Assembly: GCA_016786665.1 (NCBI GenBank) | Contig: JAEUVZ010000076.1 | Location: 1 to 64,000, forward strand | Reading direction: 5' to 3' | Length of the DNA: 64,000 nucleotides | DNA from: Flavipsychrobacter sp. | GTDB lineage: Bacteria; Bacteroidota; Bacteroidia; Chitinophagales; Chitinophagaceae | In this document: positions 24,926 to 33,104 of the stretch, piece by piece | How positions within the stretch are numbered: the first letter of the stretch is position 1 | Layout: the number at the start of each line of letters is the position of its first letter | The notes under the pieces: generated by a model | What the model was told of the DNA's origin: nothing | The model's input: the letters and a program-made list of their open reading frames with translations, nothing else | The model's database searches: none | Position numbers and translations under genes: made by a program

Positions 24926-25585
24926 TTACCAGCTTACCGTCAGGTAGTCGGCGTAGCCTTCCGTCTGCGGCAGGGTGATGAACCCACAGTAAGTGCCGTT
25001 TACCGGCCGTGCCTCCATCTGGTGTACTTCGTAGCCATTCACCTTAAATGTCCAGTAGCCATTTTTCTGTTCTATCGTTACCTCGTTCCAATTGCTCCTA
25101 ATCGCGTTATTCTGTGTCCATCCTTTCAGTACCGTTACGTTGGTATTGGCATTACCTTCTTTGTAAACGATGAAGTAGCCACCATTGTTGATGATGAACG
25201 AATATCCATACTCAAAATTATTGCCACTGTTGCCAAAGATGATACCCATGTCGTTATCTGACTTGATGCGTGATTCTATCAGGAACCAGTTGTTGAAGTT
25301 GCCGTTGGTTTGCACCACCTGGGTGTTAGATGCCTGTGTGGAATAATTGATAAATTCCAGCATGCCATTCCTTACGGATGCATAGGTAGAGTCGGGGCTG
25401 CTGCTGAACGCCCAGCCACGGTTGTCGTTGCTGAACTCTTCGTTAAACACATAATTGTTATTATTGTTATTATGGTTTACGGGGTCAGGCTCCGTAGTAT
25501 AGTAGTCGTTTCGTACACAGGAAGTAAAACCCACAGATACTACCGCTAATAGTGCTATCGCCAACAGGTGTTTCGTCTTTTTCAT
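24926..25585 (-). CDS. Lipoprotein with laminin-G/DUF1080-like beta-sandwich
   Basis: A 219-residue lipoprotein: signal peptide, then lipobox cysteine at residue 23 (GFTSC). A stretch of six consecutive Asn forms a linker around residue 40-46. The mature domain (about 48-219) has the character of a concanavalin-like sandwich: FNEEFSNDNRGWAF at the start, FLIESRIKSDNDMGIIFGN, YWTFKVNGYEVHQM and YADYLTVSW at the end. Such domains often bind polysaccharide, but no catalytic residues are apparent. Transcribed divergently from csbD. Confidence 0.75.
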   Translation of the reverse strand: MKKTKHLLAIALLAVVSVGFTSCVRNDYYTTEPDPVNHNNNNNNYVFNEEFSNDNRGWAFSSSPDSTYASVRNGMLEFINYSTQASNTQVVQTNGNFNNWFLIESRIKSDNDMGIIFGNSGNNFEYGYSFIINNGGYFIVYKEGNANTNVTVLKGWTQNNAIRSNWNEVTIEQKNGYWTFKVNGYEVHQMEARPVNGTYCGFITLPQTEGYADYLTVSW

Positions 25586-25713
25586 ATCTCAATTATTTTT
25601 TAAGACCCTTTTGAAGGTATATAGGCATAGAGCGTGCCAATTTTTTCAAATCCCCGAAATTTCCATGCCGGCGTGGCACGAATTTTTAATCCCTTACTGA
25701 AAAAGAAGATACT

Positions 25714-25902
25714 ATGGACAAGCTGGAATTGAAAGGCAGATGGAATGAATTGAAAGGCAAAGCAAAGCAGCAATATGCTGAGCTTACGGATGATGACCTC
25801 ACCTATGAGGAAGGAAAGGATGATGAACTGATAGGCAGGATACAGACGCGCCTGGGCAAAACAAAAGACCAGGTGGTAGAGTGGATACGTTCTTTGGGAT
25901 AG
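25714..25902 (+). CDS. CsbD family stress protein
   Basis: A 62-residue protein with the CsbD hallmark N-terminus [22 protein letters not shown] (here shown in part, residues 3-24) and a second helix of similar charge pattern ending VEWIRSLG. CsbD proteins are induced by general stress in several phyla; their biochemical role is unknown. It has its own terminator and lies between divergent and convergent neighbours, so it is monocistronic. Confidence 0.88.
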   Translation: MDKLELKGRWNELKGKAKQQYAELTDDDLTYEEGKDDELIGRIQTRLGKTKDQVVEWIRSLG

Positions 25903-25919
25903 TGATGGAATGATGATAG

Positions 25920-25948
25920 AAAACGGGGCCGTGCAAGCGCCCCGTTTT
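25920..25948. terminator. Terminator after csbD-like gene
   Basis: AAAACGGGGC (25920-25929) pairs with GCCCCGTTTT (25939-25948), perfect 10-bp stem with a 9-base loop, 18 bases after the stop. The A and T flanks make it usable in both directions, so it could also end the convergent gene at 25971. Confidence 0.75.
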
Positions 25949-25970
25949 GCAGCGTGCCACTGTTGGTACG

Positions 25971-26516
25971 CTAATCTTTGCTGCTGCCTTTAAACTGGTG
26001 GTGCTGCTCGCGGAAGAGCACATTGAAGGTGGTGAGCGAGCCGTATATGCCGGTAATGTATTGCTGCAGGTCTACCTTGTCTTCATCAGTCAGCACTTTG
26101 TGCGCGTTTATTTTCTGCTCTATGAGGCGCAGGCGGTCGCGCACCATTACTATTTTATGAAAGAATGTTTCTATCGGCATTTCCTTAGGTTGCAGGCTGG
26201 GGTCTGTGGGCTTTAGCACCAGCGTACCGTTGTTCCATTTGCCGGCGAGCGGTACCATTTCTACCTCGTGCAGCCGCCGCTCCAGTACACGTTCCAGCGC
26301 TTCCTCTATATCAGCTATTGATACCTGGCTGCCTGCTCCGGCATCGCCGGCTGGGGTAGCCTCCAGCACTTTAAGCCCCTCGTAATCCTTACTTACATTT
26401 TTTACCGAGTTCTGCGATTTAAACCACACTACATAGAATTCAGAGGCTGATTCCACCACTGTTCCTTTCCCGAAGTGTGTATGCTCTATCCTGGAGCCGA
26501 TACCTAGTGTTTCCAT
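25971..26516 (-). CDS. Conserved hypothetical protein with N-terminal Tudor/KOW-like domain
   Basis: A 181-residue protein when started at 26516 (METLGIGSRIEHTHFGKGTV); a start 18 codons upstream adds residues without character. The first 55 residues (GIGSRIEHTHFGKGTVVE, FYVVWFKSQN) resemble the small beta-barrel found at the C-terminus of UvrD-type helicases or CarD-like proteins. The remainder is helical, with LEEALERVLERRLHEVEMVPL and an Asp/Lys-rich C-terminus. No enzymatic motif seen. Function unknown; it is convergent with csbD. Confidence 0.7.
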   Translation of the reverse strand: METLGIGSRIEHTHFGKGTVVESASEFYVVWFKSQNSVKNVSKDYEGLKVLEATPAGDAGAGSQVSIADIEEALERVLERRLHEVEMVPLAGKWNNGTLVLKPTDPSLQPKEMPIETFFHKIVMVRDRLRLIEQKINAHKVLTDEDKVDLQQYITGIYGSLTTFNVLFREQHHQFKGSSKD

Positions 26517-26618
26517 GCATCTAAAATAGGGGATTGCCGCCAATGATGCAGCATCTGCTGATGTACCCACGTATTATTTTTTATCAGAAAGCCGTTATCT
26601 TACAGGCGATACATCCGC

Positions 26619-27197
26619 ATGCTTCCCGAAGAATTATTAAAACAGGTAGCCGCCGGCAACGAGAAAGCGTTCCGTCAGCTCTACGAGCTGTTCAGCGATC
26701 GGGTGTACCAGTCGTGCCTGCTCTATATGCAGAACGAAGCGGAAGCTGAGGAAGCACTCCAGGACATTTTTTTGCAGGTGTACCAATCGGCGGCTTCATT
26801 CAAAGGAGGCTCTACGGTGCAGACTTGGATATACCGCATAGCAGTAAACAAATGCCTGGACAAGCTTCGGTACAAGAAACGGGTAAAGCGCTTCGCGTTT
26901 ATCTCCAGCCTCATTCACCGCGAAACAGGGGAGCTGCTGCATGACCCCGGCGACTTTCAGCACCCCGGTGTACTGTTGGAGAACAAAGACAAGTCAGCGC
27001 ATTTGTTCCGGGCGCTTCGGGAGTTGCCCGAAAATCAGCATGCCGTATTCGTACTCAAGCAATTGGAAGGGATGCCGCAGAAAGAGATAGCCCAGGTACT
27101 GAATGTATCGGAAAAGGCGGTGGAGTCGCTTTTCCAGCGTGCCAAGGCAAAGTTGCGCGCCGTATTATCAGAATTTTATAATCAATCGAAGGATTAA
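26619..27197 (+). CDS. ECF-type RNA polymerase sigma factor
   Basis: A 192-residue sigma-70 family factor. Region 2 covers about 20-85 with EAEEALQDIFLQVYQ and VQTWIYRIAVNKCLDKLRYKKR (positions roughly 69-90, quoted in part), the -10 binding and melting helices. Region 4 (about 130-185) has ALRELPENQHAVFVLK and MPQKEIAQVLNVSEKAVESL, a helix-turn-helix. It heads a three-gene unit with a small membrane protein and a Spy-like protein, which suggests control of an envelope stress response. The linker of about 40 residues between regions is typical. Confidence 0.92.
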   Translation: MLPEELLKQVAAGNEKAFRQLYELFSDRVYQSCLLYMQNEAEAEEALQDIFLQVYQSAASFKGGSTVQTWIYRIAVNKCLDKLRYKKRVKRFAFISSLIHRETGELLHDPGDFQHPGVLLENKDKSAHLFRALRELPENQHAVFVLKQLEGMPQKEIAQVLNVSEKAVESLFQRAKAKLRAVLSEFYNQSKD

Positions 27198-27226
27198 TTG
27201 GTGGTAACCGTCTAAATTTATATCGA

Positions 27227-27535
27227 ATGAACCAGGAACAGGACAAATGGATAGAGGAAGTGCTGCAGAGCACGGCAGGCATGGAGCCTGTGCGCCCGCG
27301 TCCGGATGTGTACGGGCGCATTGTTTCCCGACTTGGGAAAGAACCGCCCGCGAAGCGTGTATCGCTGGTGATGCTCACTGCGGCGGCGGCGTGCCTGCTG
27401 GTACTGCTTACCCTGAACCTAAAAGTGCTGGACTATTACCACACCGCCGAAACTGAGGATACCTCACCCACGGACGCTACTGTGGGCGACATTATTGACT
27501 ATTACGAACTGGGAGGTAACACAGCAGGGCTATGA
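27227..27535 (+). CDS. Small single-pass membrane protein, probable anti-sigma factor
   Basis: A 102-residue protein: cytoplasmic N-terminus of about 45 residues (MNQEQDKWIEEVLQSTAGME, then RPRPDVYGRIVSRL), one membrane helix near 47-65 (VSLVMLTAAAACLLVLLTL), and a short acidic outer tail. It lies 29 bp after the ECF sigma gene and overlaps the next gene by 4 bp, the usual position of a cognate anti-sigma factor. It has no zinc-binding HxxxCxxC motif, so recognition rests on position and topology. Confidence 0.65.
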   Translation: MNQEQDKWIEEVLQSTAGMEPVRPRPDVYGRIVSRLGKEPPAKRVSLVMLTAAAACLLVLLTLNLKVLDYYHTAETEDTSPTDATVGDIIDYYELGGNTAGL

Positions 27536-28056
27536 AGAACGAGCGTTTCTACCAGGTAATAATAGTAATGCTGCTGCTGCTGAATGGCGGTACCCTGGCC
27601 TTCCTGCTCCTGAACAGGGAAAGCAGGCCCCAGGCACAAGGAGCGCATATGCACGAGCCACGTGGCGGTAATCCCGTTGACAGGATGATGCGGGAGCGGC
27701 TGGGCCTTACGGAGGAACAGGAAGAGCAGTTCCGGATGCTGAAAGAAGAACACCACGAGCAGATGAAGGCGATACAGAACGATGAGAAAGACCTGCATAC
27801 CCGCCTGTTCCTGCTGCTGAAAGCTACCGCTATTGATACCGTAGCCAGGGAGGCGCTGCTGCAGCAACTGGAAGCCAACGACCGCCGCAAAGAAGAGGTA
27901 ACCTTTGAGCACTTCCGTAAGCTGCGGGCACTACTAACGCCCGGGCAGCACCCTAAATTTGACAGCCTGGTAGAAGAAATCGCCAGCCAGATATTATCGC
28001 ACCGGCATGGCCGGGGCCCGCGCCCTGAAGGCCCCCCACCGGGTGACAGGCCGTAG
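27532..28056 (+). CDS. Spy/CpxP-like periplasmic protein with N-terminal anchor
   Basis: A 174-residue protein with one hydrophobic segment (about 5-24) and a helical, very charged outer domain. It contains the LTxxQ motif as RLGLTEEQEEQF and a second version ALLTPGQHPKF, the hallmarks of Spy/CpxP periplasmic chaperones and metal sensors. The C-terminus is Pro/Gly/Arg-rich with HRHGRG. His pairs in HMHEPRG, EEHHEQM and the tail could bind metal. Start overlaps the anti-sigma-like gene (ATGA type), and the stop abuts the convergent S41 gene's stop. Confidence 0.8.
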   Translation: MKNERFYQVIIVMLLLLNGGTLAFLLLNRESRPQAQGAHMHEPRGGNPVDRMMRERLGLTEEQEEQFRMLKEEHHEQMKAIQNDEKDLHTRLFLLLKATAIDTVAREALLQQLEANDRRKEEVTFEHFRKLRALLTPGQHPKFDSLVEEIASQILSHRHGRGPRPEGPPPGDRP

Positions 28057-29529
28057 CTATTTTTGCTGTTTCAGCCACTTTACCGCTTCCTGCATGCACA
28101 CGTCGGTCTTGTATATGTGGCGAATGTGCATGTCCGGGATAATCTTGCCATTGTAGCGATTGCCGTTCACATCTTCCATTATTCCCGCGGTCAGGAACAG
28201 CATAGCCTTGTCGGAAAGAGTGATTCGTTTTTCATTGTGCGTGGCCCCGCTGGTCCGCTCCCCAAAGAAACGGCTGCCCTTGCGGCCCTTGAACGCTACG
28301 GCTATAAGTTCGCCTGCGCCATAGGTCTGGTCGTCCGTTAGTACGGCTATGGGCTGCCCTGATTTTTTCATTTTGTATTCTTTCTTTACCCGTATGGTGA
28401 GCGTGTCTATAGTGGCGGCTCCATCCTGGTACAGCCAGGGTACCTTCCCGCTACTGCGCAGGTAGTGGCCCTGAACACCCGGTGGGAGCAATGGCCCAAT
28501 GGCCGCCAGCATAGCGGTAGCGTTGCCTCCCACGTTTTCTCTCAGGTCCAGTATCCAGCCTTTAATTTTTGAGGGCTTAATGGCCAGCAACTGCCGGTGC
28601 AGGGTATCGGCGTACCGCTCCAGTATTTCCCGCTTCATAGTGGTGACACCGGGCAGCCATACCAGCACAAAGTTATCGGGGGTAAGGGTGGCGGTAGGGT
28701 AGTGTACTTCTACATCATTTATCTTTTGCTCCTTCCACCAGTTTCGGGTGGTGGCCGGGTCGTAAAACTGCGAGCGTGGGTCGCCGGTGCGCTCCAGTAT
28801 ATAGGCGACTCCCGGATAGGCATCGCCGGCAGTTTCCGCACCGGGTATCAACTCCAGGGCATGACGGTACACTTCATCCAGGTTAGTAGAGTCGGCATAG
28901 AATGACTGGGTGCGAATAATATCCATCACTTCCCTAAGGTAGTTTTCAGCCACAGTGCTCACCTGCCGCTTTGGAGGGGCAGGGCCTTGTACTTCTTCTA
29001 TGCGAACGTCGTCGAACCATGCTTTGCCGGGCCCGGTAAATTGCAATCCTGCTTCTGCATAGGCTACGTCGGATGTTGAGGTTATATCAATAGAGTAGGG
29101 TTTCCATGCTGTTTTGCCGTAAACCTGGAGTGGCAATGCTTCTTTGCGTACAAAGCCCCCCTTTTCGTCTTTCAGGGTAATCCATGCATCGGCAAAACCC
29201 CGCCGCGATTCCGTGCGCAGCAGGAAGTGCAGGCGAAAGGTCTTTACTCCGCCGGCCACCATTGGGGCTGTCTGCCGGCAATTCGATATTACGTCGGATT
29301 GGTTGTATATCATTACGCAGCCGGGAGCGGAGTGGGCCTGTATGGTGTCCCACTTAATGATACCGCTTTTCTTCAGCTTTTTGTTTTCCGGCACGTAACC
29401 TTCCTGGCATATCCAGCCGGCTACCTGCCCTGTACTGTCGCGGAGGCTGAACGAGGCATTGGCAAATACCTGGCCTGCCACACGGCCGTGCAGGAATAGT
29501 AAAAAGCCACAGAGTAATAATGCACGCAT
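28057..29529 (-). CDS. S41 peptidase-like secreted protein, nucleophile Ser replaced by Gly
   Basis: A 490-residue exported protein starting at 29529 (MRALLLCGFLLFLHGRVAGQ). Residues 20-180 form a carbohydrate-binding-like sandwich (FTGPGKAWFDDVRIEEV). Residues 195-490 are an S41/tail-specific-protease fold: GWILDLRENVGGNATAML, then PIAVLTDDQTYGAGELIAVAF, GERTSGATHN and NGKIIPDMHI. In active S41 enzymes the segment here written TYGAGE (402-407) carries a serine at the third position; codon 404 is GGC (28318-28320), one base from AGC. The Lys of CtpA-type enzymes is also absent, as in many non-CtpA relatives. It may be a substrate-binding pseudo-peptidase. Confidence 0.8.
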   Translation of the reverse strand: MRALLLCGFLLFLHGRVAGQVFANASFSLRDSTGQVAGWICQEGYVPENKKLKKSGIIKWDTIQAHSAPGCVMIYNQSDVISNCRQTAPMVAGGVKTFRLHFLLRTESRRGFADAWITLKDEKGGFVRKEALPLQVYGKTAWKPYSIDITSTSDVAYAEAGLQFTGPGKAWFDDVRIEEVQGPAPPKRQVSTVAENYLREVMDIIRTQSFYADSTNLDEVYRHALELIPGAETAGDAYPGVAYILERTGDPRSQFYDPATTRNWWKEQKINDVEVHYPTATLTPDNFVLVWLPGVTTMKREILERYADTLHRQLLAIKPSKIKGWILDLRENVGGNATAMLAAIGPLLPPGVQGHYLRSSGKVPWLYQDGAATIDTLTIRVKKEYKMKKSGQPIAVLTDDQTYGAGELIAVAFKGRKGSRFFGERTSGATHNEKRITLSDKAMLFLTAGIMEDVNGNRYNGKIIPDMHIRHIYKTDVCMQEAVKWLKQQK

Positions 29530-29659
29530 AGTAACGGCGAAAAATACAGCTTTTGGCCCTAACAAGGGCTTAAAAGATGGTTGGCTGTGAGAAACGAAAT
29601 GTTAAAAAGTATGGTGTTCTATCCATTGAATGATTGTATTTTTCGGGAAACAGTAATCA

Positions 29660-30484
29660 ATGCCCGCAACATACATACCCGCTGCCACAATAGATGAAGT
29701 AATCGTGCAACTGGAAGCGATCATAGAAGAATGCATCCGTACCCGCAATAAGGCGGGCTACTTTGCGGCCCTGTACCACCGCGTTACCTGCCGGGTAAAG
29801 GAAGGTATTGTGAATGGCGAGTTTGAAGACAACCCACGTATGGAGGTGCTGGATGTTCTGTTCGCCAACCGGTATATCGCGGCCTGGCATGAGTGGCGGT
29901 CGGGTAAAAAGCCGACGGGCTCGTGGCAGGTAGCGTTTGGGGCTTCGGGAAGCTGGAATACCATATTGCTGCAGCACCTGTTCCTGGGCATTAACGCGCA
30001 CATCAACCTTGACCTGGGCATCGCCTCAGTAGAAACGATGGCCGGGAAGACCTTTAAAGAACTGCGCCGTGACTTCTACAACATCAATACCGTACTGTCT
30101 TCTATGATATACGAAGTAGTACACGAGATAAACCGGGTATCGCCGGTGATGTCGCTGCTGGGGCTGCATGCTACCAACTATAACCAGATGCTCATGCAAT
30201 TCACCATAGATATAGCCCGCGATGGCGCGTGGTGTTTTGCCGAGGAGCTCTCGGAGCAGCAGGGAGCGGATGCCTGGGATAAATTTATAGTGGAACGAGA
30301 TGAGAAGATAAAGAAACTGGGTGAGAGTATGCTGCACCCCAGCGGGCTAATGAAGATAACGCTGTTCTTTGTAAAAGTTTTTGAATGGTGGAACCCCGCC
30401 AAGATCATTCACGCCCTATACCTGGACCCCAAGGAACGAGAGAAGCGTTGGTTCAAAAACGTACAGCCTTCACCGGCTACTTAG
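29660..30484 (+). CDS. DUF5995 family protein
   Basis: A 274-residue soluble protein, mostly helical, with WQVAFGASGSWNTILLQHLF and LGINAHINLDLGIASVETM in residues 93-130, which match my memory of DUF5995. The HINLDLG segment and the paired His/Asp pattern hint at a metal-binding helical bundle, but function is not known. No signal peptide. The last 8 bases overlap the end of the convergent PQQ-propeller gene, so the two stop codons lie inside each other's genes. Confidence 0.82.
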   Translation: MPATYIPAATIDEVIVQLEAIIEECIRTRNKAGYFAALYHRVTCRVKEGIVNGEFEDNPRMEVLDVLFANRYIAAWHEWRSGKKPTGSWQVAFGASGSWNTILLQHLFLGINAHINLDLGIASVETMAGKTFKELRRDFYNINTVLSSMIYEVVHEINRVSPVMSLLGLHATNYNQMLMQFTIDIARDGAWCFAEELSEQQGADAWDKFIVERDEKIKKLGESMLHPSGLMKITLFFVKVFEWWNPAKIIHALYLDPKEREKRWFKNVQPSPAT

Positions 30485-32018
30485 GTTCCTGCAGCGGTAT
30501 TACTGAAATAGTTTGTACATCTACTATATACAGGTGTCCGTTGTGAATGAATCCCCTGTTGGCTTCCGGCGTTTGGAAGGTGATTTCATACATCCCTTCA
30601 TTGTCCCTGGTTCGCTTATCGGCTATGCGATTGCGCCCGCCAACGAACAGAAGCGCCAGGTGGTCATCGCTGCTGTATGCAGCAGGGGCATATTCATCTA
30701 TAGACATTTCGAGGGCATCGTTGATGGCGGCAATCCCCACGCTGGTGTGCATCACTATTTCGTTGTTGGCCGTAGCGTCATAGGGCATGCAGTGGTTTCC
30801 CCCGTACAAGCGAAACCAAGTGCTTTCAGTACCGGCCAGGCGGAACGGATGAGTGGCAAAAGAATAGTGCTTCAATGAGTCGAATACTACCTGCATGGTT
30901 TCTTCCGGGTTGGCTTTGAACGGTGCGCCACGCGCAATGGCGCTATCGTACAGGAAAAGTCCTTCATTTTCCACCAGGGATACATCCCGAACATCGTAGG
31001 GCATGCTAATAGCCATGTTGTGCAGCGAAGCGCCATCGGCCAAATTGAGCCACATGAGGTAAGACGTCATGCCATAACGCTTAACTGTGTTGCGGTCGGG
31101 GGCTACGGTATTGGTATTTGCAAGAATGACCTGCGGACCATCGACCGCAATTTTTGATATGCCTGTTTTGCGTACCAGGGCAGAGCTCCAGAGCAGGTCG
31201 CCGGTTTGCAGGTCGGCGCAGATGAGGCGGGTGTTGTTGGCGTGATATACCTTGCCTTCGTGCAATACCAGGTTGGAGGTAGTGCTGCGCCATACATCGG
31301 GCTGGTTCTTTATTTCCGGTACCCGCTCGCCCAGATAGGCGGGTACGGGCGGAACAATGCCTAATGCTTCGGGTACATCGTATTCGCTCCTGGAGGTGTA
31401 GCTGGCGGAACTCCATCCCTTACCGGTATATAGGTTTATTTTATACAGCCCGCCCGTGGCTATAACTACCGAGCTGTCATCGCACACCGCCAGGTCCTCC
31501 CAATTGTAACGGGCGGGCAGGTACCGCTGCCACATGGTTTTCCCGGAGTGCAGGTTCAGGCCGCGTATATAGTCGGTGAGTACAATGCCCTTAGCCTCGT
31601 CTACATATTTTACCGTCGCATCCATTTTAGACCAGGCCTGTTTGCCGCCTGCGCGCAGGTAGCAATGCGTGCTTCCCTTCTCGGAGGTAATGATATGCTG
31701 TGCGGTAATAAATATGCGAAACGTATTTACGCCGGTGCGCCACTTAACAGTACCCTTGTCCATGTTGAACACTACCAATTCGCCGTGCGTGCCGATATTT
31801 ATTTCCTTGTCTTTTTTCAGCAGCAGAATTATCTCGTTGCGAGCGGGATCTTTATAATAACTGTGCACTGTATGTTCCAGCGTGTACCGCAGGCCCTTTA
31901 CGGATGCTGCGGAAGGCAGGTATGTAGCCAGTTCAGCCTGCTGCGCCGGTAACGTTGTTTCCTGTGCATGGAGGCACAGGGGGGATAACAGCAAAAACAG
32001 GTAGCGGAAGAATTTCAT
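30477..32018 (-). CDS. Exported PQQ-type beta-propeller protein
   Basis: A 513-residue protein with a signal peptide (MKFFRYLFLLLSPLCLHAQ) and repeated beta-propeller blades of the PQQ/BamB sort, for instance VVFNMDKGTVKWRTG, LHSGKTMWQRYLPAR and DLQTGDLLWSSALV. The tryptophan-ending blades are spaced by about 45-100 residues. The C-terminus has no sorting domain. No quinoprotein dehydrogenase active-site residues are evident, so a structural or binding role in the periplasm is more likely than enzymatic. It overlaps the DUF5995 gene tail by 8 bp and is followed upstream by an unknown membrane protein gene 71 bp away. Confidence 0.78.
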   Translation of the reverse strand: MKFFRYLFLLLSPLCLHAQETTLPAQQAELATYLPSAASVKGLRYTLEHTVHSYYKDPARNEIILLLKKDKEINIGTHGELVVFNMDKGTVKWRTGVNTFRIFITAQHIITSEKGSTHCYLRAGGKQAWSKMDATVKYVDEAKGIVLTDYIRGLNLHSGKTMWQRYLPARYNWEDLAVCDDSSVVIATGGLYKINLYTGKGWSSASYTSRSEYDVPEALGIVPPVPAYLGERVPEIKNQPDVWRSTTSNLVLHEGKVYHANNTRLICADLQTGDLLWSSALVRKTGISKIAVDGPQVILANTNTVAPDRNTVKRYGMTSYLMWLNLADGASLHNMAISMPYDVRDVSLVENEGLFLYDSAIARGAPFKANPEETMQVVFDSLKHYSFATHPFRLAGTESTWFRLYGGNHCMPYDATANNEIVMHTSVGIAAINDALEMSIDEYAPAAYSSDDHLALLFVGGRNRIADKRTRDNEGMYEITFQTPEANRGFIHNGHLYIVDVQTISVIPLQEPK

Positions 32019-32088
32019 GGGTACAATTGTGAGCTGTAAAGTAACTCAAAATTGACCGGATAAAATAGGCTGCCGCTATTAACATATG

Positions 32089-32760
32089 TTAATGGGGAAG
32101 CTCTGTGAATAGCGTATCGTAATTTGATCGGTGCCGCTCAAACTGGCGATACTCCAGGCTGGCTGTGTCTTTCTTATTATAGAGTATGGCGATAGAGTCG
32201 CCGAGCACAAAATATTTGTTTAGGTACTTCCTGTTATCTTCTTCCGGCAGGCGGTACACTATGTAGCAGATGGTGCCACTGCGACCGGAGGTATCGCCCT
32301 TGGCTGGCTCGGTTGCCATCAGCCCCCACTCGTAGGCGCCCAGCGGATACCGCTGTTCCATATCGAAGAGAACTTTTTCGGAAGCGTTTGCGTTGCCAGA
32401 GCCGATAAGCGCCGAGATGGAGTCGCCTGATGCATCGATGGTTTCTTTCCAGTGGTGGTGGCTGTTGAGCGGTTCCGGAGTGTTTTGCCGCTGATAGTAT
32501 GCTATATATCCCACGAAGGCCAGGCAACTAAGCACATGCCCGGCAATGTATGTTGCAACCGTCCGGCGGTAGCGGCAAACGAGGTTGAGCGCGAAGCCCG
32601 CGAGTAGCCCGGCACCGACGAGGAAGAGGATGTAGATGTAGGAGCCGGCCTCCCGAAATACATCGAAGCCGATCAGCAGGCCGAAGAGCAGCATTTCTGC
32701 CAGGTAGGCCGCTGCGGCTACCTTCAGCCAGGTGAACTTATGTTGATAGATGTTTCCCAC
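32089..32760 (-). CDS. Membrane protein of unknown function, GTG start
   Basis: A 223-residue protein with three hydrophobic helices in the first 110 residues (WLKVAAAAYLAEMLLFGLLI; YIYILFLVGAGLLAGFAL; TYIAGHVLSCLAFVGYIA) and a soluble C-terminal domain. It starts at GTG 32760; no ATG lies nearby in frame before the first helix. TACTTTTA, one base from the -7 consensus, ends only five bases upstream of the GTG, which supports this start and suggests a nearly leaderless message. Not recognised as a known family. It is divergent from the small lipoprotein at 32845. Confidence 0.62.
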   Translation of the reverse strand: MGNIYQHKFTWLKVAAAAYLAEMLLFGLLIGFDVFREAGSYIYILFLVGAGLLAGFALNLVCRYRRTVATYIAGHVLSCLAFVGYIAYYQRQNTPEPLNSHHHWKETIDASGDSISALIGSGNANASEKVLFDMEQRYPLGAYEWGLMATEPAKGDTSGRSGTICYIVYRLPEEDNRKYLNKYFVLGDSIAILYNKKDTASLEYRQFERHRSNYDTLFTELPH

Positions 32761-32844
32761 CGGGCTAAAAGTACGGATAATTGATTGGACAGCTTCGGTG
32801 GCGTACTATGAACGATTTTATATAATTTTATACAAAGCTTTGCA

Positions 32845-33087
32845 ATGAAATCATCTCGCCTCCTTATCATCGCCTGCCTGTCGGCCGTGTTGCTGCCTTC
32901 CTGTACCAAGCGTTTTGAGTGCCACTGTGCGCTCACGGATATTTCCTCGGGACTGGACAATGGTTCCAGGGTGATAGTGATGGACCTGAATGGCATTAAT
33001 GCGCGCAAGAAGGCGGAACGCAACTGCAAAGACAACGAAAGCGGACTTAATGTTACCGGCCAGACGGCCATTTGCCACCTGCAATAA
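32845..33087 (+). CDS. Small cysteine-rich lipoprotein
   Basis: An 80-residue product with signal peptide and lipobox Cys20 (AVLLPSC). The mature peptide of about 60 residues has four further cysteines (ECHC, NCKD, ICHL), which could form two disulfides. There is no further recognised domain. It ends 17 bp before the YjbR-like gene, and the promoter of that gene lies partly within its last codons. Similar tiny lipoproteins are common in this phylum and mostly uncharacterised. Confidence 0.68.
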   Translation: MKSSRLLIIACLSAVLLPSCTKRFECHCALTDISSGLDNGSRVIVMDLNGINARKKAERNCKDNESGLNVTGQTAICHLQ

Positions 33088-33100
33088 GATATTACCTTTG
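33071..33100 (+). promoter_or_regulatory. Full-consensus promoter for the 33105 gene
   Basis: TTTG (33071-33074), 18 bases, TACCTTTG (33093-33100). Both elements match the Bacteroidota consensus exactly. The -7 box ends only four bases before the ATG at 33105, so transcription should start at or within a few bases of the start codon, giving a leaderless message. Confidence 0.7.
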
Positions 33101-33104
33101 CATT

